Shown piece by piece: positions 1 to 7,498 of a stretch of 17,001 nucleotides of DNA. The first letter of the stretch is position 1. The number at the start of each line of letters is the position of its first letter. The notes beneath the pieces are model-generated. The model did not search any database. It was given only the letters and a program-made list of their open reading frames with translations, and was not told the DNA's origin. A program made the translations under genes and the position numbers. The stretch covers positions 1-17,001 of the forward strand of contig JAYKIB010000085.1 in the NCBI GenBank assembly GCA_035285005.1. The letters are read 5' to 3'. The stretch comes from Prochlorothrix sp035285005 (GTDB taxonomy: Bacteria; Cyanobacteriota; Cyanobacteriia; Prochlorotrichales; Prochlorotrichaceae).

Positions 1-1232
1 TCAATCAGCGTCGCCAGATCCTTGAGGAACGCCGCCGCGTCAGCCCCGTAGATGATGCGATGATCACAGGTGATATTCACCTGCATTTGGTTCCGCACCG
101 CGATCGATCCATCCTCGTTCGCAACCACCGTCGGACGCGACGCCCCGATCGCCAAAATCGACCCCTGACCCGGTGGCAGAATCGCATCAAAGCGATCGAC
201 CCCAAACATCCCCAAATTAGACAGCGTAAACGTCCCGGAGTTGTACTCCTCCGGTTGCAACTGCTTAGAACGGGCCCGGGCGACCAAATCCTTCCATGCC
301 CGCGACAGGGAATACAGATCCATCTGGTCCGCACCGCGCAGCACCGGCGTAATCAGCCCCCCATCCGGCATGGCCACCGCCACCGCCACATTAATCGCCC
401 CAGAATATTGGATCCCCGCATCCGCATAGCTGGCATACAGCACCGGATGCTTTTGCAACGTCACCGCCACCGCCTTCGCAATCAGCGCCGACAGGGTTAC
501 CCCCTTCGCCTTCAGTTGCTTATAAAGCGCATCTAGGGCCGTCGTCGTAATCGTGTAGCCCACATGGAACGTCGGCACCGCAAGGCTGGCCATCATATTA
601 CTGACCACCGCCTTTTGTAGCGTATTGAACGGCACCAACTGGCCTGGAGCTGCCGGCGCAGGAGTCGGAGCCGCCGGAGCAGGTGCGGGCGTCGCCGCCA
701 CAGGTGCCACCCCAGCCGCCGCCTCCACATCCGCCGCCACAATGCGACCATGGGGACCACTCCCCTGGAGCGTCGCCAAATCAACCCCCAAGGACTTCGC
801 CAACTTACGAGCCCGGGGCGACACGATCGTCCGGCCACTGGGGGCCGCTGCGGGCGCAGCGGGAGCAGCAGATACAGCGGGTGCAGCAGGTGCAGCCGCC
901 GGGGCCACCGCCGGGGCAGCGGGCGCAGCTGCCGGAGCAGCGGGCGCAGCACCTTTCTTGGCGGCCTGTTGCTTCGCGGTTTCAATCTCCGCCTCTGTCT
1001 CCGCAATCAGCGCAATTGCATCCCCCACCGGGGCAACTCCACCCGCTTCCACAATAATGGTGGCAAGATACCCTTCATAGAAGGTTTCCACATCCATGTC
1101 CGCTTTGTCGGACTCAACAATGACGACGGTTTCGCCTTTTTCCACCTTGTCACCGGGAGCCTTAACCCAGTCAACAATTTTGCCCTCGGTCATGGTGGAG
1201 CTAAGGGCGGGCATGAAAACTTCGTGGATCAT
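1..1232 (-). CDS. pdhC: Pyruvate dehydrogenase E2, dihydrolipoamide acetyltransferase (3' end cut by window)
   Basis: This is the acetyltransferase core of the pyruvate dehydrogenase complex. It moves the acetyl group from E1 to CoA through a swinging lipoyl arm. Reading left from an ATG at 1232 gives 410 codons with no stop, so only about the last ten residues are missing. An N-terminal lipoyl domain carries the DKADM motif, with the lipoyl lysine at about residue 43. An Ala/Pro linker follows, then a peripheral subunit-binding domain at about 136-172 (VSPRARKLAKSLGVDL), a second Ala/Pro linker, and the catalytic domain. The active-site segment reads DHRIIYGAD with His391. The usual Asp of HxxxDG is replaced by Tyr, as in cyanobacterial and plastid E2. 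No strong ribosome binding site precedes the ATG, but the start MIHEVFMPALSSTM matches the family. The gene is divergent from plsX; E1 and E3 genes are not in view. Confidence 0.95.
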   Translation of the reverse strand, partial: MIHEVFMPALSSTMTEGKIVDWVKAPGDKVEKGETVVIVESDKADMDVETFYEGYLATIIVEAGGVAPVGDAIALIAETEAEIETAKQQAAKKGAAPAAPAAAPAAPAVAPAAAPAAPAVSAAPAAPAAAPSGRTIVSPRARKLAKSLGVDLATLQGSGPHGRIVAADVEAAAGVAPVAATPAPAPAAPTPAPAAPGQLVPFNTLQKAVVSNMMASLAVPTFHVGYTITTTALDALYKQLKAKGVTLSALIAKAVAVTLQKHPVLYASYADAGIQYSGAINVAVAVAMPDGGLITPVLRGADQMDLYSLSRAWKDLVARARSKQLQPEEYNSGTFTLSNLGMFGVDRFDAILPPGQGSILAIGASRPTVVANEDGSIAVRNQMQVNITCDHRIIYGADAAAFLKDLATLI

Positions 1233-1466
1233 GGAATGTGGGGTTCCCTAAACACAACAGCAAACAATTTCCAGATCAAAATTGTAGATCGGAATCGTCC
1301 CCCCAAAAGCCGATCGCATCAGCCTCCGTCCTGATTAAGGAGTCAGAACGACTCCCCCAGTTTCATGCGGACCCTCCCGTGATGGACAAGACCTTGGGCC
1401 GGGTCTGGTCACGGATCACCCCACACCGATCCTTAAGCACCCGAGACCACCACCCTAGGACTTCGC

Positions 1467-1577
1467 TATAGGGAACGGCACCTCGATTCATTGTGGTAGG
1501 CGGCGAAGCCGCCTACCACAACCCTGATTCTGCTGTGGGCACTGCGGTCGAAATTTGAATTTTTCGAGGTGTCCTAT
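1467..1577 (+). repeat. MITE-like repeat family I, copy 1 (full length)
   Basis: A 111-bp element lies between pdhC and plsX. Its left end reads TATAGGG, three extra bases, then GGCACCTCGA. Its right end reads TCGAGGTGTCCTAT, so the termini are inverted repeats. A hairpin follows the left end, with perfect 14-base arms (TTGTGGTAGGCGGC at 1491-1504, its complement at 1508-1521) and a GAA loop. An AT-rich part (AAATTTGAATTTTTCG) follows. It aligns nearly base for base with the reverse complement of the copy at 12554-12660. No coding capacity; probably a non-autonomous mobile element or its relic. Confidence 0.85.
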
Positions 1578-1581
1578 GGAT

Positions 1582-1645
1582 ACTGCGAAAAATTCAAATT
1601 TTTACCCGTAACCTATGCAAGAATCAGGGTTAGGGTAGCTAACAA
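1582..1645 (-). repeat. Repeat family I, inverted partial copy
   Basis: Immediately after the full copy, a stretch with CGAAAAATTCAAATTT (1586-1601), then AAGAATCAGGGTT, matches the AT-rich half of the family in the opposite orientation. It is degraded and its hairpin half is missing. With the previous copy it makes a 16-base perfect inverted repeat (1551-1566 against 1586-1601) about 150 bp upstream of plsX. Confidence 0.65.
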
Positions 1646-1755
1646 GGCCGTCCTAACCAATTCATCGAGGCCCCCGGATGGCTTTCTTCGCTGGAAACGA
1701 TCGAAGGGGGATAGGGGGTCTGATAGAATCTTTAAGGTTTCTATAACATTAGCCA

Positions 1756-2880
1756 ATGGGTTCAACTCGCGCGCGGATTGCAATAGACGCTATGGGTGGT
1801 GACCATGCTCCCCGAGAAATCGTGCTCGGAGCCATCCAAGCCCAACAAGAACTGGATGTGGATGTCCTCCTCGTGGGCAATCCCGAGAGCATTAAGGCAT
1901 CGATTCCCTCGGAGGTGTCTAGCAGCGGCCTGACTATTGTGGAGGCCGAGGATGCGGTGGGCATGGACGAGGAGGCTGTGGGTGCCCTCCGCCGCAAACC
2001 CAAGGCATCAATCAATGTGGCCATGGACCTGGTGAAACAGGACAAGGCCGATGCCGTGATTTCGGCGGGACACTCTGGAGCGGTCATGGCGGCAGCACTG
2101 CTGCGCCTAGGTCGGATTCCGGGAGTCGATCGACCGGCGATCGGGATTCTCCTACCCACGGTGATTCCAGGCCAGCAGGTTTTAATTTTGGACGTGGGGG
2201 CCAATGTGGACTGCCGCCCCCAATTTCTCGAACAGTTTGCGGTCATGGGATCCGCCTATAGCCACAGCGTCCTCGGGGTGGAGCAACCCAAGGTGGGTCT
2301 CATCAATATTGGTGAGGAAGAATGCAAGGGCAACGACCTGGCCCTGCGCACCTACCAACTGCTCAAGCACAACGATCGGGTTCACTTCGTGGGCAATGCC
2401 GAGGGCCGGGATGTGCTCTCGGGGGACTTCGATGTCATTGTTTGCGATGGCTTTGTGGGTAATGTCCTGCTGAAGTTTGCCGAGGCGATCGGGGAGGCAT
2501 TCCTGGGCGTCTTCCGGGAGGAACTGCCCAAGGGTATCCACGGCAAAATTGGCTCGGCTCTGGTTAAGCCCAACCTTAAAAAGGTGCGCCGTCGCATTGA
2601 CCATGCGGAACATGGGGGCGGCCTGTTACTAGGTGTGGCCGGGATTTGCCTGATTAGCCACGGTAGCTCTAAGGCCGACTCGATTTGTAATGCGGTCCGA
2701 GCTGCCAAGGAAGCGGTCGATCGCAAGGTGCTGGATCAGATGCAATTCCCCGCCGAAGCTGCTAAACAGGCAGCGGAAAAAGCCGCAAAGCAGGCGGCCA
2801 GTGCCGCTGCTCCCGCCGCCACTCCCACCGCAAGCGATCTCCCCGATACTACCCCTGCGGCTGAAGTGGCACCGAGCTAG
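1756..2880 (+). CDS. plsX: Phosphate acyltransferase PlsX
   Basis: PlsX is a peripheral membrane enzyme that converts acyl-ACP and phosphate to acyl-phosphate, the donor for the first step of glycerophospholipid synthesis. The 374-residue product shows the family signatures in order: AIDAMGGDHAP near residues 9-19, the SAGHSGAVMAAALLRLGRI block with GVDRPAIG, DVGANVDC, NIGEEECKGNDLAL, CDGFVGNVLLK, and the C-terminal GGLLLGVAGICLISHGSS. The ATG at 1756 gives the expected N-terminus. Bacterial PlsX is usually about 330-350 residues. The excess is an Ala/Pro-rich tail of roughly 35 residues that looks dispensable. Its partner fabH, adjacent in many bacteria, does not follow. The stop codon falls inside a 14-bp inverted repeat. 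A strong terminator lies about 320 bp downstream. Confidence 0.95.
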   Translation: MGSTRARIAIDAMGGDHAPREIVLGAIQAQQELDVDVLLVGNPESIKASIPSEVSSSGLTIVEAEDAVGMDEEAVGALRRKPKASINVAMDLVKQDKADAVISAGHSGAVMAAALLRLGRIPGVDRPAIGILLPTVIPGQQVLILDVGANVDCRPQFLEQFAVMGSAYSHSVLGVEQPKVGLINIGEEECKGNDLALRTYQLLKHNDRVHFVGNAEGRDVLSGDFDVIVCDGFVGNVLLKFAEAIGEAFLGVFREELPKGIHGKIGSALVKPNLKKVRRRIDHAEHGGGLLLGVAGICLISHGSSKADSICNAVRAAKEAVDRKVLDQMQFPAEAAKQAAEKAAKQAASAAAPAATPTASDLPDTTPAAEVAPS

Positions 2881-3004
2881 GGGCTGTCATCATTTAACCC
2901 TAGAATGCCCCCAGAGTCGGCAACACAGCCCCTAGCTCATAAACCTGGCGCGGGCGTGTCACTCTGATATCGCAAGAGTTCTACAGCTAATTGATGACAC
3001 GCCC
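2874..3004 (+). repeat. Composite repeat family II, copy A
   Basis: Two inverted-repeat modules lie side by side. Module 1 is bounded by perfect 14-base arms, GAGCTAGGGGCTGT (2874-2887) and ACAGCCCCTAGCTC (2925-2938), the first overlapping the plsX stop codon. Module 2 is bounded by GGGCGTGTCA (2952-2961) and TGACACGCCC (2995-3004). The whole arrangement recurs reverse-complemented at 5106-5230, with shared blocks AGGGGCTGTCATCATT and GAGTTCTACAG. This is a dispersed non-coding repeat of unknown function. Its position just after plsX means it is probably in that transcript. Confidence 0.8.
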
Positions 3005-3013
3005 AAGGCGTGG

Positions 3014-3045
3014 CCCCCACCTTGGGTCGATCGCGAGGTGGGGCA
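3014..3045. repeat. Small inverted repeat (CCCCACCT / AGGTGGGG)
   Basis: The arms CCCCACCT and AGGTGGGG surround a short spacer containing a TCGATCGCGA palindrome, directly after copy A of composite repeat II. It could form an RNA hairpin. No T-run follows, so it is not called a terminator. Confidence 0.4.
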
Positions 3046-3196
3046 AGAGCAAGGGATAACTCTGGCAGTGCCCGCACAGGCCAAACCCGCCTCCCGATCG
3101 TGCCACTGGTTTTACCTCCCAAATAGGGATCGGGGAACAGCCGCCACTCCATTAGGTCAGGTAGGATTATCAATCGGGCAAAATTCGCAACGTTGT

Positions 3197-3231
3197 GAAA
3201 AGGCTCCTCCGCTAAGCGGAGGAGCCTTTTC
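3197..3231. terminator. Bidirectional intrinsic terminator between plsX and rhomboid gene
   Basis: A perfect hairpin with 16-base arms (GAAAAGGCTCCTCCGC and its complement) has a TAA loop. It ends in TTTT on the plus strand and, by symmetry, on the minus strand. It sits between two convergent genes, plsX from the left and the rhomboid gene from the right, and would stop transcripts from both. Confidence 0.85.
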
Positions 3232-3270
3232 AATAGCCCTGTTTAATTAAATAGTCCTACCAATAAACGC

Positions 3271-3317
3271 CAGGGCACCTCGATTAATTGCGGCGGGCGG
3301 CTCCGTCGCCCGCCGCC
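3271..3317 (+). repeat. Repeat family I, partial copy 2 (left end plus hairpin)
   Basis: The family end CAGGGCACCTCGATTAATTG is followed by a GC-rich hairpin with 12-base arms around 3290-3301 and 3305-3316 (GCGGCGGGCGGC against GTCGCCCGCCGC, one G.T wobble). The AT-rich half and right terminus are absent. The arm sequence differs from the other copies, yet pairing is kept. Confidence 0.7.
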
Positions 3318-3343
3318 AGATCCCAGGTTTAACGATCCCAGTT

Positions 3344-4255
3344 TCAGCCACCCGCCAGTTTCAGCCACCAATAGTGACCCAGGGATAGGGCGAAGCTCAA
3401 ACCCGTCAGTCCCAGGCAGATCACCGCTAAAAACAGATCGTAGAGGCGCGGAGGCTGGCTGGCCCGCAGCGCGGGCACATAGGCCAGGGCAAACCCACCC
3501 AAAAACCCACCCAAATGGCCCCAATTGTCCACAGATCCCAGGGCAAACCCCAAAATAAAGCCCAGACCCGCGTAGAGCGCGATCGTATCCTGCAAAGCTT
3601 TGCGTTGGGTTTGCCGTCCGTAGGCTACCAAGGCCCCAAAAAGTCCAAACAGAGAGCCCGAAGCCCCCACACTGACATAGGCCCCCTGGAGCAGAGGCGG
3701 CAGGGCTGTGCCATAGTGGGCAACCACGCTACTGAGCAGAGCCGCCGTAATAGCCGAGCCAGTGTAGAGGACCACCATCCGCGCAATCCCATACACCTCC
3801 GTCACCAGGGGAGTCAGATAGCGAATCCAGCCCAAGTTAAAGCCGAGATGGAACACATGGCCATGGAGCCATGCCGCCGTCAGTACCGTCCACCAACGGC
3901 CCATTTTGAAGAGGGGAATCTCCCCCGTTGCCCCAAACATCAGGAGGCTCTCCAGATCGGGCACCAAAATTTCAAAGGGTAATTCCGTGCGCACTCCCCG
4001 AAGATTGACCAACAGCGTTAAGCCATAGAGAGCCACACAGCCCCAGGTCACCAGGGCTAAAAACCCCTGCTGATGGTGTAGATGGCGCAAGGCACGGCTA
4101 TAGCCCCACAGACCGGGTTGGCGGGCCCCACAATGAATGCAGGTGGGAGTTGCAAGGGATACCAGTCGATCGCAGGTATAGCAGTTGGCGACACCTTGGC
4201 TTTGGCGCTGGAGCCAAGGCGGAAGTTTGAAGAAGCGAGAAACCAGTCGAGGCAT
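3344..4255 (-). CDS. Rhomboid-family intramembrane serine protease with N-terminal zinc ribbon
   Basis: Rhomboids cleave membrane proteins inside the bilayer with a Ser-His dyad. Reading from the ATG at 4255 gives 303 residues; an in-frame TTG at 4294 would add 13 (numbering below uses the longer form). An N-terminal CYTC...CIHC arrangement (Cys38, 41, 52, 55) forms a likely zinc ribbon on the cytosolic side. At least six hydrophobic helices follow. The catalytic Ser212 lies in GASGSLFGLFG and His260 in DNWGHLGGFLGG. The HGHVFHLGFNLGWI segment (about 144-157) supplies the conserved His/Asn that shape the oxyanion site. The fold and motifs are clear; the substrate cannot be told from sequence. 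Neighbours on the same strand are more than 200 bp away. The ATG start is favoured over TTG because neither has a strong ribosome binding site. Confidence 0.9.
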   Translation of the reverse strand: MPRLVSRFFKLPPWLQRQSQGVANCYTCDRLVSLATPTCIHCGARQPGLWGYSRALRHLHHQQGFLALVTWGCVALYGLTLLVNLRGVRTELPFEILVPDLESLLMFGATGEIPLFKMGRWWTVLTAAWLHGHVFHLGFNLGWIRYLTPLVTEVYGIARMVVLYTGSAITAALLSSVVAHYGTALPPLLQGAYVSVGASGSLFGLFGALVAYGRQTQRKALQDTIALYAGLGFILGFALGSVDNWGHLGGFLGGFALAYVPALRASQPPRLYDLFLAVICLGLTGLSFALSLGHYWWLKLAGG

Positions 4256-4314
4256 TACAGCCCATCCCAGCGAGGGTTTGCGTACACTGGTCAATCATAG
4301 GGCAACATCTGTAG

Positions 4315-4384
4315 CAGCCGCCCCGGAGTAGCCACCCTAGAGCAGCCACCCCAGAGTAGCCACCCCAGAGCAGCCGCACCAGAG
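4315..4384. repeat. Five tandem 14-bp units upstream of the rhomboid gene
   Basis: Five contiguous units of the form YAGCCACCCCAGAG start at 4315, 4329, 4343, 4357 and 4371, with one to three differences each. They alternate C and T at the first base. They lie in the 200-bp spacer between the rhomboid start and the stop codon of the next leftward gene. The array may be a simple minisatellite or a regulatory array; nothing else in the spacer indicates a function. Confidence 0.8.
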
Positions 4385-4458
4385 CATCGGACCTGTGTGG
4401 GAATTGCCTCTCTCGTACTATCTCAACTCGCCGGTGAGCAGGTCACGATCCGATCGTG

Positions 4459-5040
4459 CTACTCATCCAATTGCCGCACGGGGGCTGTCCAGAAGGTGGA
4501 GTCGGCGCTGGGAGAGGGGGAAAAGTTGGCAGGATTGCCCAGATCAAACCCTGGCGATCGGGGCGGCAAGTCATAAATCTCCCGCAGGACATCATCCAAG
4601 GCTTCATAGCTCGCCTGCCCCACCTGATCGAAGGCCACCTCCCCATCCCCCGTTAAGATCACCCATTGGGGAATCTGGACACCGTTATAGTAGTAGCCCT
4701 CTTCCTGGGGCGTGTACTCCCGATCGGGGAATAAACCGTCCACCGTGACGGGCAGAAGCCCCAGATAGCGGGTATAAAAAGCCTGGAGCTGGCTCAGGAC
4801 AATAGCATTTTCCTTGCAGTCAAAGCTGTCATCCACGTAGAACATCAGCACCGTGGGGCGATGACTTTTGAGGTTAGCCGCTAAATTTTCCCGAGGGGGG
4901 ACCAGGGAGCCGTTACCCGCATACAGCGGGAAAATATTGCCATCAAAGCGATCGTCCGTCAGACCGGCCCAGGCAGGCTCCAGGGCCACCCAACTCGCTA
5001 AAAGCATGGCCAAAAAGGCCGCCATGAATCGCATGACCAC
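4459..5040 (-). CDS. Thylakoid-lumen thioredoxin-fold protein, likely photosystem I accumulation factor
   Basis: The 193-residue product starts with a clear Sec signal peptide, a hydrophobic run ending in AWA (about residue 25), so the mature protein is exported, probably to the thylakoid lumen. After that, RPTVLMFYVDDSFDCKEN looks like the beta strand and active-site region of a thioredoxin fold, but only one cysteine (Cys75) is there and no CxxC. IPQWVILTGDGEVAFDQVGQ resembles the cis-Pro strand. I link it, from memory of the family, to cyanobacterial proteins annotated as thylakoid membrane photosystem I accumulation factor. That name is an inference. The GTG start at 5040 has GGTGAG six bases upstream; an ATG two codons in is the alternative. 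It is leftward, between the rhomboid gene and hemL. Confidence 0.75.
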   Translation of the reverse strand: MVMRFMAAFLAMLLASWVALEPAWAGLTDDRFDGNIFPLYAGNGSLVPPRENLAANLKSHRPTVLMFYVDDSFDCKENAIVLSQLQAFYTRYLGLLPVTVDGLFPDREYTPQEEGYYYNGVQIPQWVILTGDGEVAFDQVGQASYEALDDVLREIYDLPPRSPGFDLGNPANFSPSPSADSTFWTAPVRQLDE

Positions 5041-5105
5041 TGTTCACTCACCGTTTATTTTGTCAAAGCTTGTCAAAAAGGCCCTTCGAGTCATTGTCAC
5101 CCCTA

Positions 5106-5230
5106 GGGCGTGTCAATTCACTGTAGAACTCGTGCAATATCAGCATGACACGCCCGCCCCAGTTGGATAGGTAAGAGCTGTGTCCCTGCTTCTGAGGGCA
5201 GTCTAGGACTCAATGATGACAGCCCCTGGG
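5106..5230 (-). repeat. Composite repeat family II, copy B (inverted)
   Basis: This is the reverse-complement counterpart of 2874-3004. Module 2 comes first, with GGGCGTGTCA at 5106-5115 and TGACACGCCC at 5146-5155 around a core that includes CTGTAGAACTC. Module 1 follows at about 5172-5230, ending in AATGATGACAGCCCCT. The outer arm of module 1 has diverged here (GAGCTGTGT versus ACAGCCCC), so this copy no longer has the perfect 14-bp repeat. Confidence 0.75.
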
Positions 5231-5341
5231 AAGAGGCAGGATCCATATCACTTGGAAACGGACCAGCGGCCCGTCCCACAACTGCCCGACCGATGGGTAG
5301 CCGGAATCGCAATCCATCGACAACCGGGCAATGGAACCAAG

Positions 5342-5397
5342 GGGCACCCCCAGCACTGGAGGCCCGTACCGGGTCTATACCGGAACCGAGGGTGCCC
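5342..5397 (-). terminator. Possible hairpin downstream of hemL
   Basis: Arms GGGCACCC (5342-5349) and GGGTGCCC (5390-5397) are perfectly complementary around a 40-base spacer that can itself fold, lying 23 bp past the hemL stop codon. No T-run follows on the minus strand, so it may be an RNA 3'-end structure rather than an intrinsic terminator. Confidence 0.3.
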
Positions 5398-5419
5398 GCG
5401 CGCGCACCTTGGACTGTCC

Positions 5420-6721
5420 TTAGAGGCTCTTGAAAACCGTCTCAGCCGCCGCCAAGGTGCGATCGATATCCGCATCCGTGTGGGCGAGGGAGGTAAAGCC
5501 CGCCTCAAACTGGGATGGAGCCAGGTAAATGCCCTGCTCTAACATGCCCCGGTGGAAGCGACTAAACTTCTGCAAGTCAGACTGCTTCGCCTCCTCATAG
5601 TTGCGCACCGGACCCGACGTAAAGAACAGCCCAAACATGGCACTGATGGATCCCCCACACACCTCATGGCCCGAAGCCTTAGCCCGCTCCAACAACCCGC
5701 TAATCAGTCGTTGGGTGAGCGTCTCCAGGGCTTCGTAGGATCCCGATCGACCCATAATTTCCAGGGTTTTAATCCCCGCCGTCATGGCCAGGGGATTCCC
5801 GGACAGGGTTCCCGCTTGATACATGGGGCCCGCCGGAGCCACCATTTCCATAATCTCCCGCTTACCGCCGTAGGCACCCACGGGCAAGCCACCCCCGATC
5901 ACCTTGCCCATCGTGGTCAGGTCCGGGGTAACCCCAAACTTTTGCTGGGCCCCGCCGTAGGAAATCCGGAAGCCCGTCATCACCTCGTCAAACACCAGAA
6001 GGGCACCATTGGCTTGGGTCAGTTCCCGCAGTCCTTCCAAAAAGCCCGGTTCCGGCGTAATAAAGCCCGAGTTCCCCACCACGGGCTCCAGAATCACCCC
6101 GGCAATCTCATTGGGGTTATCCGCAAAAAGTTGCTTCACGGCCTCCAGATCGTTATACGGAGCCGTAAGCGTGGCAGCGGTGACAGACTTTGGCACACCA
6201 GGGGAGTCGGGTAGGCCCAGGGTCGCAACCCCTGATCCGGCCTTGACCAGGAACATATCGGCGTGACCGTGGTAGCAGCCCTCAAACTTGATCACCTTTT
6301 CCCGTTGGGTGTAGGCCCGCATCAGCCGCAGCACCGCCATACAGGCTTCGGTGCCGGAGTTGACAAAGCGGACCATTTCCACGCTGGGGACCGCATGGAT
6401 CACCATCTGGGCCAGGATATTTTCGAGCTCACAGGGCGCACCAAAGCTGGTGCCCTTGTCCAGAGCCGATCGCAGCGCCTCAATCACTTCGGGATGGGAG
6501 TGGCCACAGATGGCTGGCCCCCAGGTGCCCACGTAGTCAATATATTGGTTGCCGTCCACATCCCAGGCATAGGCACCCTGGACCCGATCGAAGACAATGG
6601 GCTGCCCTCCGACGGATTTGAAAGCCCGCACCGGGGAGCTGACTCCACCGGGCATCAGCTTCTGGGCGGCTGCAAAGATCTCTTCGGATTTTTGGGTTTT
6701 TAGAATAGGTGTCGTGACCAA
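5420..6721 (-). CDS. hemL: Glutamate-1-semialdehyde 2,1-aminomutase
   Basis: This PLP enzyme makes 5-aminolevulinate from glutamate-1-semialdehyde, the last step of the C5 route to haem, chlorophyll and bilins. Conserved blocks include PGGVSSPVRAFKSVGG, YVGTWGPAICGHSHP, FVNSGTEACMAVLRLMRAYT, KFEGCYHGHAD, VFDEVMTGFR and TMGKVIGGGLPVGAYGG. The last carries the PLP lysine, Lys273 with the start used here. The open frame extends 33 codons further upstream (to 6820), but I chose a TTG at 6721. It gives MVTTPILKTQKSEEIFAAAQ, the N-terminus and length (433 residues) normal for cyanobacterial HemL, and has GAGGGA six bases upstream. The gene is apparently monocistronic. Confidence 0.97.
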   Translation of the reverse strand: MVTTPILKTQKSEEIFAAAQKLMPGGVSSPVRAFKSVGGQPIVFDRVQGAYAWDVDGNQYIDYVGTWGPAICGHSHPEVIEALRSALDKGTSFGAPCELENILAQMVIHAVPSVEMVRFVNSGTEACMAVLRLMRAYTQREKVIKFEGCYHGHADMFLVKAGSGVATLGLPDSPGVPKSVTAATLTAPYNDLEAVKQLFADNPNEIAGVILEPVVGNSGFITPEPGFLEGLRELTQANGALLVFDEVMTGFRISYGGAQQKFGVTPDLTTMGKVIGGGLPVGAYGGKREIMEMVAPAGPMYQAGTLSGNPLAMTAGIKTLEIMGRSGSYEALETLTQRLISGLLERAKASGHEVCGGSISAMFGLFFTSGPVRNYEEAKQSDLQKFSRFHRGMLEQGIYLAPSQFEAGFTSLAHTDADIDRTLAAAETVFKSL

Positions 6722-7198
6722 AACGCTTCCCTCGACGCTGTAATACCGGTTAGCAGACAACCCAGATAAATGCCGCAGGGGGGGCAATCCCCGATCGCTG
6801 ATTTCCCGAAACCCTAGCATTCCCTAGGTTTTGGGGACTACGGCACTGCTCCCACAGGGACCACTCTGGTCGTCAGGCGCAATTTTTCAGCATCTTCTAA
6901 TGTACACTGCTGGGCACCTTGAACAATCCGAATTTTTGCACGGCATAACTTGGCACGGGATTGCTTTGTAGGGCATAACTCACGAACCGCGCCGGTGCGG
7001 ACGGGTGAGGCACATCCTGAACACCTGCTGACCCACGCAGCGGGAAAACTCCCGGGGAAAGCTCACGGGGGCGTGTTTCTCCCACCTTGTCAGCCCCAAT
7101 ACGGCCAGAATGCATACGACCAGAATGCAATCGCAGCAGGGCATATCCCAAGGCAGCTGTTGCGACCCTCTCCATTTCTGCCACAGTTCCTGTCGGGC
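6722..7198. other. Intergenic spacer upstream of hemL with no supported gene
   Basis: This stretch of almost 480 bp should hold the hemL promoter. Short open frames cross it on both strands, but none has a recognisable product or ribosome binding site. Short direct repeats occur (GGCATAACTTG / GGCATAACTCACG near 6942 and 6973; CCAGAATGCA twice near 7105-7130). Nothing else was identified. Confidence 0.5.
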
Positions 7199-7300
7199 AG
7201 GCACCTCGATATAATCCAAATTTCTGTCCTGTGATCCACGCAAAAGTGAGGGTTCTGGCGTGCGGCGAAGCCGCACGCCAGAATTAATCGAGGTGCCCTG
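7199..7300 (-). repeat. MITE-like repeat family I, copy 3 (full length)
   Basis: The ends are AGGCACCTCGA and TCGAGGTGCCCT. The AT-rich half comes first (TAATCCAAATTT), so the copy is in minus orientation. A hairpin with perfect 14-base arms follows (TTCTGGCGTGCGGC at 7253-7266, complement at 7270-7283, GAA loop), then AATTAATCGAGG. The middle has diverged more than in the copies at 1467 and 12554, while the termini and stem pairing are intact. Confidence 0.8.
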
Positions 7301-7425
7301 TCACTGCTCTCTGTAGCCTATTTCACAGACAGGGGGGGCCTTTTTCGGTGGAATGGTAATGGAATAACCGGGCGTGGAAGCAACCCGAGGCCACCTCAGT
7401 GATCGCCCTGTTCGCCCATAGCACT

Positions 7426-7498
7426 GTTCACAACAGGGCCACGCAAACATAACGTTCACAACAGAGCCGCGCAAACATAACAGAGCTATGCAAAAAAG
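7426..7498. repeat. 28-bp tandem repeat, about 2.5 copies
   Basis: The 28-bp units 7426-7453 and 7454-7481 both run from GTTCACAACAG to GCAAACATAAC and differ at only two positions. A partial third copy (AGAGCTATGCAAA) runs into the base of the next terminator hairpin. No open frame gives this meaning as protein. There is no CRISPR-like spacing because the units are directly contiguous. Confidence 0.75.

Noticed and set aside
625..1080. Ala/Gly-rich plus-strand open frame opposite pdhC
   Set aside because: It is the complement of the Ala/Pro linkers of the E2 protein, which naturally read as Gly/Ala on the other strand.
6897..7276. Overlapping short open frames on both strands upstream of hemL
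   Set aside because: None has a ribosome binding site, a recognisable product or a length that excludes chance.
7426..7498. CRISPR array
   Set aside because: The repeat units are directly contiguous with no spacers and there are fewer than three full copies.
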